NCBI GenBank assembly: GCA_963833835.1
Contig: CAWHZI010000004.1
Coordinates: forward strand, 248,001 to 312,000
Source of the DNA: Bog-532 sp963833835
GTDB taxonomy: Bacteria > Actinomycetota > Actinomycetes > Streptosporangiales > Streptosporangiaceae
Length of the DNA stretch: 64,000 nucleotides
Direction of reading: 5' to 3'
Position 1 is the first letter of the stretch, and every line of letters starts with the position of its first letter. This document shows positions 8,098 through 15,054 of the stretch, one piece after another. The notes beneath the pieces are model-generated. The model did not search any database, was not told the DNA's origin, and worked only from the letters and a program-made list of their open reading frames with translations. The translations under genes were made by a program, and so were the position numbers.

Positions 8098-9435
8098 TCA
8101 CGGGACCAGGCCCTTCGATTGCAGTGCGTTCGTCAACTGGCCCCTCAGCGACGCCACCGTTCCAACCGGGTCCACGCCCGAGACCGGGAAAACCTGGTGC
8201 GAGATGTCGATGGACAGCACCTGGTACACCGGCGTCTTGGGCCGGATGGTGGCCTGCTGCAGCGCCTGGAGGATGTCGGCGTGCATCGGGTAGTCCGGAT
8301 ACAGCTTGGGGTTGTGGTACAGGCTGATGATCGTGGGCGGCGTGCCGCCGACGGTCGCGCCGAGCAGCTGGTTCTGTGCGTCCCGCATGCACAGCGCGGC
8401 CTGGAACGCGAGCGCCTTGTGCTTGGAGTACGCGCTGACCGCCAGGTCATTCCCGCCGATCGTCACCTTGGCCGGCTGGCCCGGGACCACCTGCGGGTAC
8501 AGCGCCCACTTGAAGTTCTTGAACAGCTTCGGGTTGTCGGTCTTCATCGACGGATACACGAACGGGTAGTTCAGCTCGAAGGCGGCCGTACCGGCCTCCA
8601 TGGCCAGCCGGTTCTGGTTTTCCATCTGCACGTCGAGCGAGGGGTCCGCGGCCGGTGAGGTTGCCATCTGCTTCATGATCGTCAGCGCCTTCACGGCGGG
8701 CGGGCCCAGGGTCACCTTGCTCGCGTCCGGGCTCAGGATCGTACCGCCCGCGCTGGCCACCATCGTGTTGAACCAGACCGTGCCGCCCTCGTACTGGGCG
8801 CCCTGGATCTCGATGTAGTGCGGCTTGCCCTCCTTGGCCAGCTGGTTGGCGTCGGCGATCATCTGAGCCCAGGTCTTGGGCGGCTTGGGCACCAGGTCGG
8901 AGCGGTACCACAGCAGCTGAGTGTTGCTGCTCTGCGGCGCCGCGTACAGCTGGCCCTTCCACTCCGCCGTCTGCAGCGCCGGCGCGAGCGTCCCGTTCAG
9001 CACGGACGCCTTGGCGCTCCCGGTCCACGGCAGGATCCAGCCGGCCTGGGCGAACTCGGCCGCCCAGGTGACGTCGAGGACCATAACGTCGATGCTGCTG
9101 TCGTGCGCCGCGAGCCGCCGGACCAGTTGCTGGCGCTGGCCGTCCGACGCCGCGGGCAGTGCCTGGAAGGAGAGCTTGTACGCGCCGTGGCTCTGCGCGT
9201 CGCAGTTGTTGATCATGGTGTTCGTCGCGCCGGACACGTCGGAGTACTGGTAGAAGGTCAGCGTCACTGGGCCGGTGCTTGCCCCCGCCGAGCTGCACGC
9301 GGCGAGGGCGGTGCTACCCAGCACGGCGACGCCCAGTGCGGCAGCCGTCTTTGTGCGCAATAGCCGGGTGGACCGGCCGAGGAGCCTGCGCCGCGAGGCG
9401 GCAGGCCGGGCCGGGGGATCGGCGGCAGACGTCAT
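8098..9435 (-). CDS. Sugar-binding lipoprotein of an ABC importer (LpqY-like)
   Basis: About 445 residues from ATG 9435, which has a GGAGG seven bases upstream. A twin-Arg-like basic N-region (RRRLLGRS) is followed by a hydrophobic core and the lipobox LAAC with lipidated Cys 47. It is then a family 1 extracellular solute-binding protein (YQYSDVSG, then DVMVLDVTW, WYRSDLVPKPPKTW). Gene order is identical to lpqY-sugA-sugB-sugC, the mycobacterial trehalose-recycling importer, so trehalose or another alpha-glucoside is a fair guess. CUT1 binding proteins are too diverse to settle this by eye. Confidence 0.9.
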   Translation of the reverse strand: MTSAADPPARPAASRRRLLGRSTRLLRTKTAAALGVAVLGSTALAACSSAGASTGPVTLTFYQYSDVSGATNTMINNCDAQSHGAYKLSFQALPAASDGQRQQLVRRLAAHDSSIDVMVLDVTWAAEFAQAGWILPWTGSAKASVLNGTLAPALQTAEWKGQLYAAPQSSNTQLLWYRSDLVPKPPKTWAQMIADANQLAKEGKPHYIEIQGAQYEGGTVWFNTMVASAGGTILSPDASKVTLGPPAVKALTIMKQMATSPAADPSLDVQMENQNRLAMEAGTAAFELNYPFVYPSMKTDNPKLFKNFKWALYPQVVPGQPAKVTIGGNDLAVSAYSKHKALAFQAALCMRDAQNQLLGATVGGTPPTIISLYHNPKLYPDYPMHADILQALQQATIRPKTPVYQVLSIDISHQVFPVSGVDPVGTVASLRGQLTNALQSKGLVP

Positions 9436-9764
9436 TGTCCCTCCAGGGCGGGGCAGCCAAGACCGGCCCAGTGTGTTCACGCCCGACCACCCCACTTCGT
9501 TGTTGGTGGCCCGCCGGCACCCGAAGACCGGGGCCAGCGTTCACTCGGGTCCTTGGCGAGCGACAAGGACCTATGCCTGAGAAAACGCTCAGCGTGGTTG
9601 GTGCGTCAAGAGGCAGGAGTAATTCTCTGTTGACAGTGCTGTGTGCGAATGTGGTCCCTGGTGTGATGGAACGTTAAATCATGTCCGTTGAGCGTCAACA
9701 ACAGGCAAAATTAGCTCATTTCCCAACTAAATCAACCAGACGCTCCGTCACCGTGATCAGATCT
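9436..9764. other. Intergenic region upstream of the lpqY-like operon
   Basis: 329 bp without a credible gene. It should hold the promoter of the minus-strand importer operon. AAAACGCT at 9582-9589 resembles half of a LacI-family sugar operator. The part from about 9680 to 9770 is notably AT-rich compared with its surroundings and lies just downstream of the TetR gene. I could not identify a clear -10/-35 pair on the minus strand. Confidence 0.4.
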
Positions 9765-10505
9765 TTATTCAGCGTGGCGGGTCCGCAAGCCGGCGACGAG
9801 CGCGCCGAGGCCGTGCTCGAAGCGCTGATCGGGCGAGCTCACCCCGCCGATCGCGGCGCTCAGCAGCGGGTAGGGGCCGTCCGGCCCGATCCCCGGCGGT
9901 GTCCCAGCCCCACCATCCGGGCCCTCCGAACCCACCGGCGCCCCCGGCTCCGTGGCCGGTACCGGCGTCGCAGGTATCACCGGCTCTCTGGCCACCGCGG
10001 GTGGCTCCGCTGAGGGCAGCGGCTTTGTGGGCGCCGGGCGCTGGCGGGTTCCGTCGGCCTGCTGGTCGATGACGTCACCGATCACGTAGGCATTCAGGGC
10101 CAGCAGGGCCAGCAGCCCGTCGCGCGGGGTGAAGCCGGCGCCGCCCAGTGCCCGCAGTTGCCGCTCGATGCCGGGCAGGCTGGACTCGGGCGGCCGATTG
10201 CCGGCGACGATCCGCGCGCTGTCGCGGTGGGCCAGTAGCGCCGCGCGCATGACCCGGGCCCGGGCCGCGAGCCACTCCCACCACGGCTGTCCCGGCTGCG
10301 GCTCCCGCCAGGCGGCCAGCGCCTCGTCCAGGATCGCGGCCGCCAGCAGGTCGAGCAGTTCGCGCTTGTCCCGGACATGCCAGTACAGCGTGGGGGCGCG
10401 GATGCCGAGCCGGCCCGCCAGCTGCCGGAGGGTGAGGCCGTCCAGCCCGGCCTCGTCGAGCAGGTCGAGCGCGGCCGCGACGATCTGTCCCCGGGTGACC
10501 GGCAT
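9765..10505 (-). CDS. TetR-family transcriptional regulator
   Basis: 246 residues. The N-terminal helix-turn-helix (residues 5-50; ITLRQLA-type helix then APTLYWHVRDKREL) matches TetR regulators of the TetR_C subclass that control efflux or oxidoreductase genes. The ligand-binding half contains a Pro-rich low-complexity insertion at about residues 150-210 (PAPTKPLPSAEPP onward) that is unusual for the fold. It is divergent from the aldo/keto reductase gene with a perfect TCTAAC/GTTAGA inverted repeat between them, so it probably represses itself and that gene. The inducer is unknown. Confidence 0.9.
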   Translation of the reverse strand: MPVTRGQIVAAALDLLDEAGLDGLTLRQLAGRLGIRAPTLYWHVRDKRELLDLLAAAILDEALAAWREPQPGQPWWEWLAARARVMRAALLAHRDSARIVAGNRPPESSLPGIERQLRALGGAGFTPRDGLLALLALNAYVIGDVIDQQADGTRQRPAPTKPLPSAEPPAVAREPVIPATPVPATEPGAPVGSEGPDGGAGTPPGIGPDGPYPLLSAAIGGVSSPDQRFEHGLGALVAGLRTRHAE

Positions 10506-10524
10506 GGCCGCAGTCTATGGCTTC

Positions 10525-10539
10525 TCTAACAACGTTAGA
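10525..10539. promoter_or_regulatory. Putative TetR operator
   Basis: TCTAAC-AAC-GTTAGA, a perfect 6-bp inverted repeat with a 3-bp spacer. It lies 20 bp upstream of the TetR start (10505) and 69 bp upstream of the aldo/keto reductase start (10608). Its architecture matches operators of TetR-like repressors that act on a divergent pair. Confidence 0.6.
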
Positions 10540-10607
10540 CAAGACCGTCATGCTGGTCCGGCCGGCCGGTGATGCGCTGAGGGCAACCGATTTCTTAAGC
10601 TAGCCAC

Positions 10608-11639
10608 ATGGACTATCGAAGACTGGGACGTAGTGGGTGTGCCGTATCGAACCTGTGCCTCGGCACGATGACGTTCGGGGTGGAGACCGACGTCGCGGGC
10701 TCGCATCAGCAGCTCGACCGGTTCGTGGCCGCGGGCGGCACGTTCGTGGACACCGCCAACGTGTACGGGCACGGCCGGTCGGAGGAGATCATCGGCCGCT
10801 GGTTCGCCAGCCGGCCCGCCGACGTGACCGAACCGGTGGTGCTGGCGACCAAGGGCCGGTTCGCGCTGGACAAGTTCCCGAACGGGGCCGGCCTGTCCGC
10901 CCGCCACCTGACCCGCGCGCTGGACGCCTCCCTGCGCCGCCTGGGCCGCGACTCGGTGGATCTGTATCAGGTGCACGCCTGGGACCCGCTGACGCCGCTG
11001 GAGGAGACCGTGACCACGCTGGACGGTTTCGTCCGGGCGGGCAAGATCCGTTACTGGGGGCTGTCCAACTTCACCGGCTGGCAGCTGACCAAGGTGGTGT
11101 ACGTGGCCCGGCAGCTGAACGCGGCCGGTCCGATCACCCTGCAGCCGCAGTACAGCCTGCTGGCCCGCGATATCGAGTGGGAGATCGTGCCCGCCGCGAT
11201 CGACGCCGGGCTCGGGCTGCTGCCGTGGAGCCCGCTGGGCGGCGGCTGGCTGTCCGGCAAGTACCAGCGCGACCAGCGGCCGACGGGGGCGACCCGGTTG
11301 GGCGACGACCCGAACCGGGGCATGGAAGCCTACGACCGAAAGAACACCGACCGCACCTGGCGGGTCATCGACGCGGTGCAGAAGGTGGCCGAGGACCGGG
11401 GCGTGTCCATGGCCGAGGTGGCGCTGGCCTGGGTCACCGACCAGCCCGGGGTCACCTCGACGATCCTCGGCGCTCGCACCACCGAGCAGCTGGAGGCCAA
11501 CCTGCGAGCGGCCGGGCTGCACCTGACCGAGACCGAGACGGCGACGCTGAACGAGGCGAGCGACCCGCACCCGTTGGACTATCCGTACGGCGAACTCGGC
11601 GTCGACCAGCGCGACCGCAAGATAGCGGGCGACGCCTGA
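10608..11639 (+). CDS. Aldo/keto reductase
   Basis: 343 residues, a TIM barrel. The catalytic tetrad is recognisable: Asp and Tyr in DTANVYGHGRSEEI, Lys in VLATKGRF, and His in LYQVHAWD. The C-terminal NADPH-binding part includes TSTILGARTTEQLEANL. It is an AKR11/12-type enzyme reducing aldehydes or ketones with NADPH; the physiological substrate is unknown. It is divergent from a TetR regulator through a shared operator, suggesting induction by a carbonyl compound or drug. Confidence 0.92.
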   Translation: MDYRRLGRSGCAVSNLCLGTMTFGVETDVAGSHQQLDRFVAAGGTFVDTANVYGHGRSEEIIGRWFASRPADVTEPVVLATKGRFALDKFPNGAGLSARHLTRALDASLRRLGRDSVDLYQVHAWDPLTPLEETVTTLDGFVRAGKIRYWGLSNFTGWQLTKVVYVARQLNAAGPITLQPQYSLLARDIEWEIVPAAIDAGLGLLPWSPLGGGWLSGKYQRDQRPTGATRLGDDPNRGMEAYDRKNTDRTWRVIDAVQKVAEDRGVSMAEVALAWVTDQPGVTSTILGARTTEQLEANLRAAGLHLTETETATLNEASDPHPLDYPYGELGVDQRDRKIAGDA

Positions 11640-11722
11640 GCGAGCGGGCCAGTTCACCGGCCAGCTGGCTGGGCGGCCGGCGACGCGCCGGGCACCCCGG
11701 GAACCCTTATGGGACCCGGGGG

Positions 11723-11810
11723 CCCGCGCGGTCCGGAAGCCGCCCCCTAAGTCGCCAGTGTCCAGACCGCGCGGGAACTCAGGCCGCCTGATCACGCGAG
11801 CGCGTAATCA
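11723..11810. repeat. Inverted repeats downstream of the aldo/keto reductase
   Basis: Two structures sit in the 254-bp gap. One is an 11-bp stem, CCCGCGCGGTC (11723-11733) paired with GACCGCGCGGG (11765-11775), with a 31-nt loop. The other is a near-perfect 22-bp inverted repeat at 11789-11810 (TGATCACGCG, AG, CGCGTAATCA). The first could terminate the reductase mRNA and the second the converging Smr gene. No gene is visible here. Confidence 0.4.
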
Positions 11811-11893
11811 GCGGGGAAGGGGATTATGACACGTCCGCCAGCTCAGCGGAAGCACCCGACACCCTTCAGGCCCAGTATATGAACCTTTGTTCG

Positions 11894-12148
11894 TTATTTC
11901 CACTTGAAGTGGATGAACAAACGGCCGAAGTTCTTGGAGTCTTTTTCCACCCGGTGGTACTTGGCCTTGATCTCTTTCTGCTCCAGGAACCGGATCACGT
12001 GCTTCTTCAGCTGGCCGGAGCCCTTGCCCGGGATGATCTCCACCAGGGGGGCCTTCTTCGCCTCGGCCTCGGCCATGATGTCCCGCAGCGCCCGGTCGAT
12101 GTCGGCGCCCCGGTTGTAGATGTCGTGCAGGTCCAGCTTCAGCTTCAT
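11894..12148 (-). CDS. Smr-domain protein (MutS2 C-terminal type)
   Basis: 84 residues from ATG 12148. Nearly the whole protein is an Smr domain: the LDLHD motif at residues 5-9, IIPGKGSGQLKKHVIRFL in the middle, and a C-terminal FIHFKWK strand. Standalone Smr proteins are DNA or RNA endonucleases or nucleic-acid binders. The frame is open further upstream, but that extension is not Smr-like and lacks a better start. The 103-nt gap to the next gene holds the divergent promoters. Confidence 0.8.
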   Translation of the reverse strand: MKLKLDLHDIYNRGADIDRALRDIMAEAEAKKAPLVEIIPGKGSGQLKKHVIRFLEQKEIKAKYHRVEKDSKNFGRLFIHFKWK

Positions 12149-12251
12149 GCGCGTCCCGTCTGCCTGTGCTATTTGATTGGCCGGCACCAGGCCCGGAGGT
12201 GGCGCGCGGGATAATCCGACGGTACGACAATCGGCAGTGGAGAGGTAACGA

Positions 12252-12656
12252 ATGCTGTTCGGGAACGAGCACGTCAAGCGCTATGAGGAAACCGACGGCG
12301 CCGAAGGGCACGAGTGGCAGGGGACGACCGCACTCATCCTCACCACGACCGGGCGCAAGTCCGGCCAGCAGCGCAAGAGCCCGCTGATCTACCAGAAGTA
12401 CGGCGACGACTACCTGGTCGTGGCGTCCAAGGGGGGCGCCGACGAGCCGCCGGCCTGGTACCTCAACCTGGAGGCCAATCCGGAGGTCCAGGTCCAGGTC
12501 CTGGGGGACAAGTTCACGGCTCACGCGCGGACGGCGAACGAGCAGGAGAAGCCGGCCAGGTGGGAGGTGATGGCCAAGACCTGGCCCGCCTACAACGACT
12601 ACCAGAAGAAGACCAGCCGCCAGATCCCGGTCGTGGTGCTCGAGCGCCAGTCCTGA
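12252..12656 (+). CDS. Deazaflavin (F420)-dependent nitroreductase-family protein
   Basis: 134 residues with GGAGAGG upstream of ATG 12252. The motif TTTGRKSGQQRKSPL (about residues 31-45) and the block VVASKGG...PAWYLNLEANPEVQVQ are characteristic of the Ddn-like split-barrel family that uses F420H2 to reduce nitro compounds or quinones. The N-terminal membrane-targeting extension of Ddn itself is short here. It points to an F420-producing actinomycete. It converges with the gluconokinase gene with 1 nt between stops. Confidence 0.88.
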   Translation: MLFGNEHVKRYEETDGAEGHEWQGTTALILTTTGRKSGQQRKSPLIYQKYGDDYLVVASKGGADEPPAWYLNLEANPEVQVQVLGDKFTAHARTANEQEKPARWEVMAKTWPAYNDYQKKTSRQIPVVVLERQS

Positions 12657-12657
12657 A

Positions 12658-13188
12658 TCAGGCCGGTCCGGGCGTGCCTACCGCAGGCGGCCCGGCCGGC
12701 CACAGCCGGGCAACGACCGCAGCCACGGTGTCCGCCGGTGACCCTCCCGGGGTCACCACCAGGACCTGCGGCTCCCCGTGCGGGACATCCTGGGCGGCCA
12801 GCTGGCTGTCCAGCAGGTCGGGCGGGAAGAAGTGCCCCTCCCGCCCGGCCAGGTGCCGGGTCAGCATGTCCCGGTCCTCGGCCAGGTAGACCAGCCGGGC
12901 CTCGGGCCGGCCACCGAGCAGCGCGTCGCGGTACTCGCGGCGCAGCGCCGAGCAGGTGACGATGGCCGCCTCGCCCGCCGCGATCCGCTCGTCCATCCAG
13001 GCTCCAATGCCGTGCAGCCACGGCCAGCGATCGGCGTCGGTGAGTGGCTCGCCGCGGTGCATCTTGGCGACCGCCGCGGCGGAATGGAACGTGTCGGCGT
13101 CCGCGAACGTCCAGCCCAGCCTCGCGGCCAGCAGCGTGCCGATCGTGGTCTTGCCGCTGCCGGACGGCCCGGCGATGATGACGATCAC
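12658..13188 (-). CDS. Gluconokinase
   Basis: 176 residues from GTG 13188. This start gives MIVIIAGPSGSGKTT, directly entering Walker A, and the normal family length; the frame is open upstream to 13332 without family-like sequence. Other GntK landmarks are DADTFHS, KMHRGEPLTDADRWPWL, VTCSALRREYRD, and HFFPPDLLDSQ. The enzyme phosphorylates D-gluconate to 6-phosphogluconate, feeding the pentose phosphate pathway. It is preceded on the same strand by a membrane protein gene, with a 23-nt gap. Confidence 0.92.
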   Translation of the reverse strand: MIVIIAGPSGSGKTTIGTLLAARLGWTFADADTFHSAAAVAKMHRGEPLTDADRWPWLHGIGAWMDERIAAGEAAIVTCSALRREYRDALLGGRPEARLVYLAEDRDMLTRHLAGREGHFFPPDLLDSQLAAQDVPHGEPQVLVVTPGGSPADTVAAVVARLWPAGPPAVGTPGPA

Positions 13189-13211
13189 ATTGCCGTACTC
13201 TACCGGCGCGG

Positions 13212-13775
13212 TCAGCGGTGGCCCGCTCCGTGCCCGCCGAAGCCACCGAACCCGGACCGGCCGAAGCCGGCGTGCAACCCGCCGCCGTGGCCGCCAAGGC
13301 CGCCGAGCCGGCTCCGCCACCAGGCCGCCCACGCGGCCACCGCCGCAGAATTGATATGCCGCCCGAAGGCCCGGTGGCCGGACGTCGCCGCCGGGACGTG
13401 CCGGGAGGGCGTGGAGTCTTCGTCTGTGGCCGGATAGGTCGTCTCGTGCACCGGTGCCGCCGGAGCGTGCGTCCGGGCCGGAGCGGACGCCGTGGGGGCG
13501 GTCCGGGCCGGGCTGGCGGCCGGGGTGGGCGGGGCCGAGCTGGGTACGGCGGAGCGCGTCGGGGGGGCGGGGCTGACCGCCACTGGCTGGGCCGGGGCTT
13601 GTGTCTGGCTCACCAGCACGCTGACCCCGGCGATCACCGCGGCGACCGCAATCACGCCGCCCAGGACGGTCATCGACGTGCGGAAGCTGATCTCTTCCAT
13701 CCGGGCGTACAACCCGTTACGGAAGAGGGCGAACCGGGCTAGCACGACGGCCAGCACCGCATACAGGGCGGCCAC
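13212..13775 (-). CDS. Membrane protein with Pro/Ala-rich and Gly/His-rich tail, unknown function
   Basis: 187 residues from GTG 13775. There are two hydrophobic segments (about residues 1-20 and 36-57), then a low-complexity Ala/Pro/Ser/Thr stretch. The C-terminus is rich in Gly and His (GGLGGHGGGLHAGFGRSGFG). The frame is open a few codons upstream without a start. The His/Gly tail could bind metal. I do not recognise a family, and compositional bias makes a spurious frame possible, although the antiparallel frames look worse. Confidence 0.5.
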   Translation of the reverse strand: MAALYAVLAVVLARFALFRNGLYARMEEISFRTSMTVLGGVIAVAAVIAGVSVLVSQTQAPAQPVAVSPAPPTRSAVPSSAPPTPAASPARTAPTASAPARTHAPAAPVHETTYPATDEDSTPSRHVPAATSGHRAFGRHINSAAVAAWAAWWRSRLGGLGGHGGGLHAGFGRSGFGGFGGHGAGHR

Positions 13776-13853
13776 GGCGAACCAGGCATAGCACCGGACA
13801 ATACACGCCAGGACATGGCGATCACGAATCTGGCGACAGGCCGGGCGCCACGC

Positions 13854-14816
13854 TCAGTGGATCAGGGCATCGACCGCGAGCGCGGCGAACAGGAGCGTCA
13901 GATAGATGTTCGACTCGTGGAACAGCCGCATGGTCTGCACCTCGCTGCCGCGGACGGCCCGCAGGTGCATCCGGTGCACCTCGGCCAGGAACAGGGCCCC
14001 GAGCACGACCGCGCTCACCCCGTACACCGGCCCGGTGGCCAGCGGCCACACCGCGATCGAGGCCGCCACCATCAGCCAGCTGTCGACCAGGCTCTCCGAC
14101 AGCACCCGGCGCAGCGGGGCGACGACCGGGAGCATGGGGATATCCACGCTGCGGTAGTCCTCCTTGAACTTGACCGCCAGGGCCCAGAAGTGGGTGGGCT
14201 GCCAGAAGAACACCACCAGGAACAGCAGGAACGCGGACCAGGAAACCGATCCCCGCACGGTGGCCCAGGCGATGAGCACCGGGGCCGCACCGCAGATGCC
14301 GCCCCACAGTGTGCTCTGCGACGTGCGCCGCTTGAGCAGCATGGTGTAGACGACGACGTAGTACAGGATCGCGCCGAGGGTCAGCCCGGCCGCGAGCAGG
14401 TTGGCCAGGCCGGCGAACAAGCCCACCGAGACCACGCCGAGCACGGTGCCGAAGATCAGCGCCGCCCGCGGCGAGACCGTGTGCTGGGCCAGCGGCCGGC
14501 CCCGGGTCCGGCGCATGACCTGGTCGATGTCCCGGTCGATATAACAGTTCAGGGCGTTGGCGCTACCGGCCGCGAGCGCTCCGCCCAGCACCACCACGGC
14601 CGCGTCCAGCAGCGACGGCAGTCCGCGGTCGGCCAGGAACAGCACCGGCACGGCGGTGATCAGCAGCAGCTCGATGATCCGCGGCTTGCACAGGGACACG
14701 TAGGCCGCAGCGACCTGACGGGCCGTGGGCGCCTCGGCTGCGGGCGCCTCGGATTCGGGCGCACTGGTCTCGCGGCCCGCGACGAGCGAGCTTCGCCGGG
14801 TGTCGAGGGCACTCAA
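13854..14816 (-). CDS. ctaB: Protoheme IX farnesyltransferase (heme O synthase)
   Basis: About 320 residues from TTG 14816, chosen because GGAAGGTGG lies at proper spacing; an ATG at 14861 is in frame. It is a UbiA-superfamily membrane prenyltransferase with the first Asp-rich motif NALNCYIDRDIDQV followed by RRTRGRPL, and the second motif DYRSVDIPMLP. It has eight or nine membrane segments. It attaches a farnesyl group to heme B, giving heme O for cytochrome oxidase. The usual actinomycete neighbours (transketolase, cox15) are not next to it here. Confidence 0.95.
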   Translation of the reverse strand: MSALDTRRSSLVAGRETSAPESEAPAAEAPTARQVAAAYVSLCKPRIIELLLITAVPVLFLADRGLPSLLDAAVVVLGGALAAGSANALNCYIDRDIDQVMRRTRGRPLAQHTVSPRAALIFGTVLGVVSVGLFAGLANLLAAGLTLGAILYYVVVYTMLLKRRTSQSTLWGGICGAAPVLIAWATVRGSVSWSAFLLFLVVFFWQPTHFWALAVKFKEDYRSVDIPMLPVVAPLRRVLSESLVDSWLMVAASIAVWPLATGPVYGVSAVVLGALFLAEVHRMHLRAVRGSEVQTMRLFHESNIYLTLLFAALAVDALIH

Positions 14817-15010
14817 CGAAAACCGACCACCTTCCGGCTGGCAGGGTGAACAGCGCGGCACGGCTGCGCCGCAGCGTAACTATGGGACCCGTGCGCGCGC
14901 ACGGCGCGGAGGGCGGGGCGAGCATCTGACCCGTCAGCCACAGTGAAGCCTACATGGCGTCGTAATTGCCCCGTCGGCATCCTCCGGTAATGGCAGTAGC
15001 CGCCCGCCAG

Positions 15011-15035
15011 CCCCGCTGAGTCTTGTCAGCCGGGG
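15011..15035. terminator. Hairpin downstream of the GT39 gene
   Basis: CCCCGCTGA and TCAGC-C-GGGG form a stem with one bulge around a GTCTTG loop, 20 bp after the minus-strand stop at 15055. The remaining sequence to 14816 shows no other feature. Confidence 0.5.
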
Positions 15036-15054
15036 TCATGGCAGCGCCCCTCGG

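Noticed and set aside
9629..9634. TTGACA as a plus-strand -35 box
   Set aside because: No plus-strand gene follows for 970 bp and no convincing -10 element is spaced correctly.
9681..10013. Plus-strand frame starting in the AT-rich patch
   Set aside because: No ribosome binding site; mostly antisense to the TetR gene.
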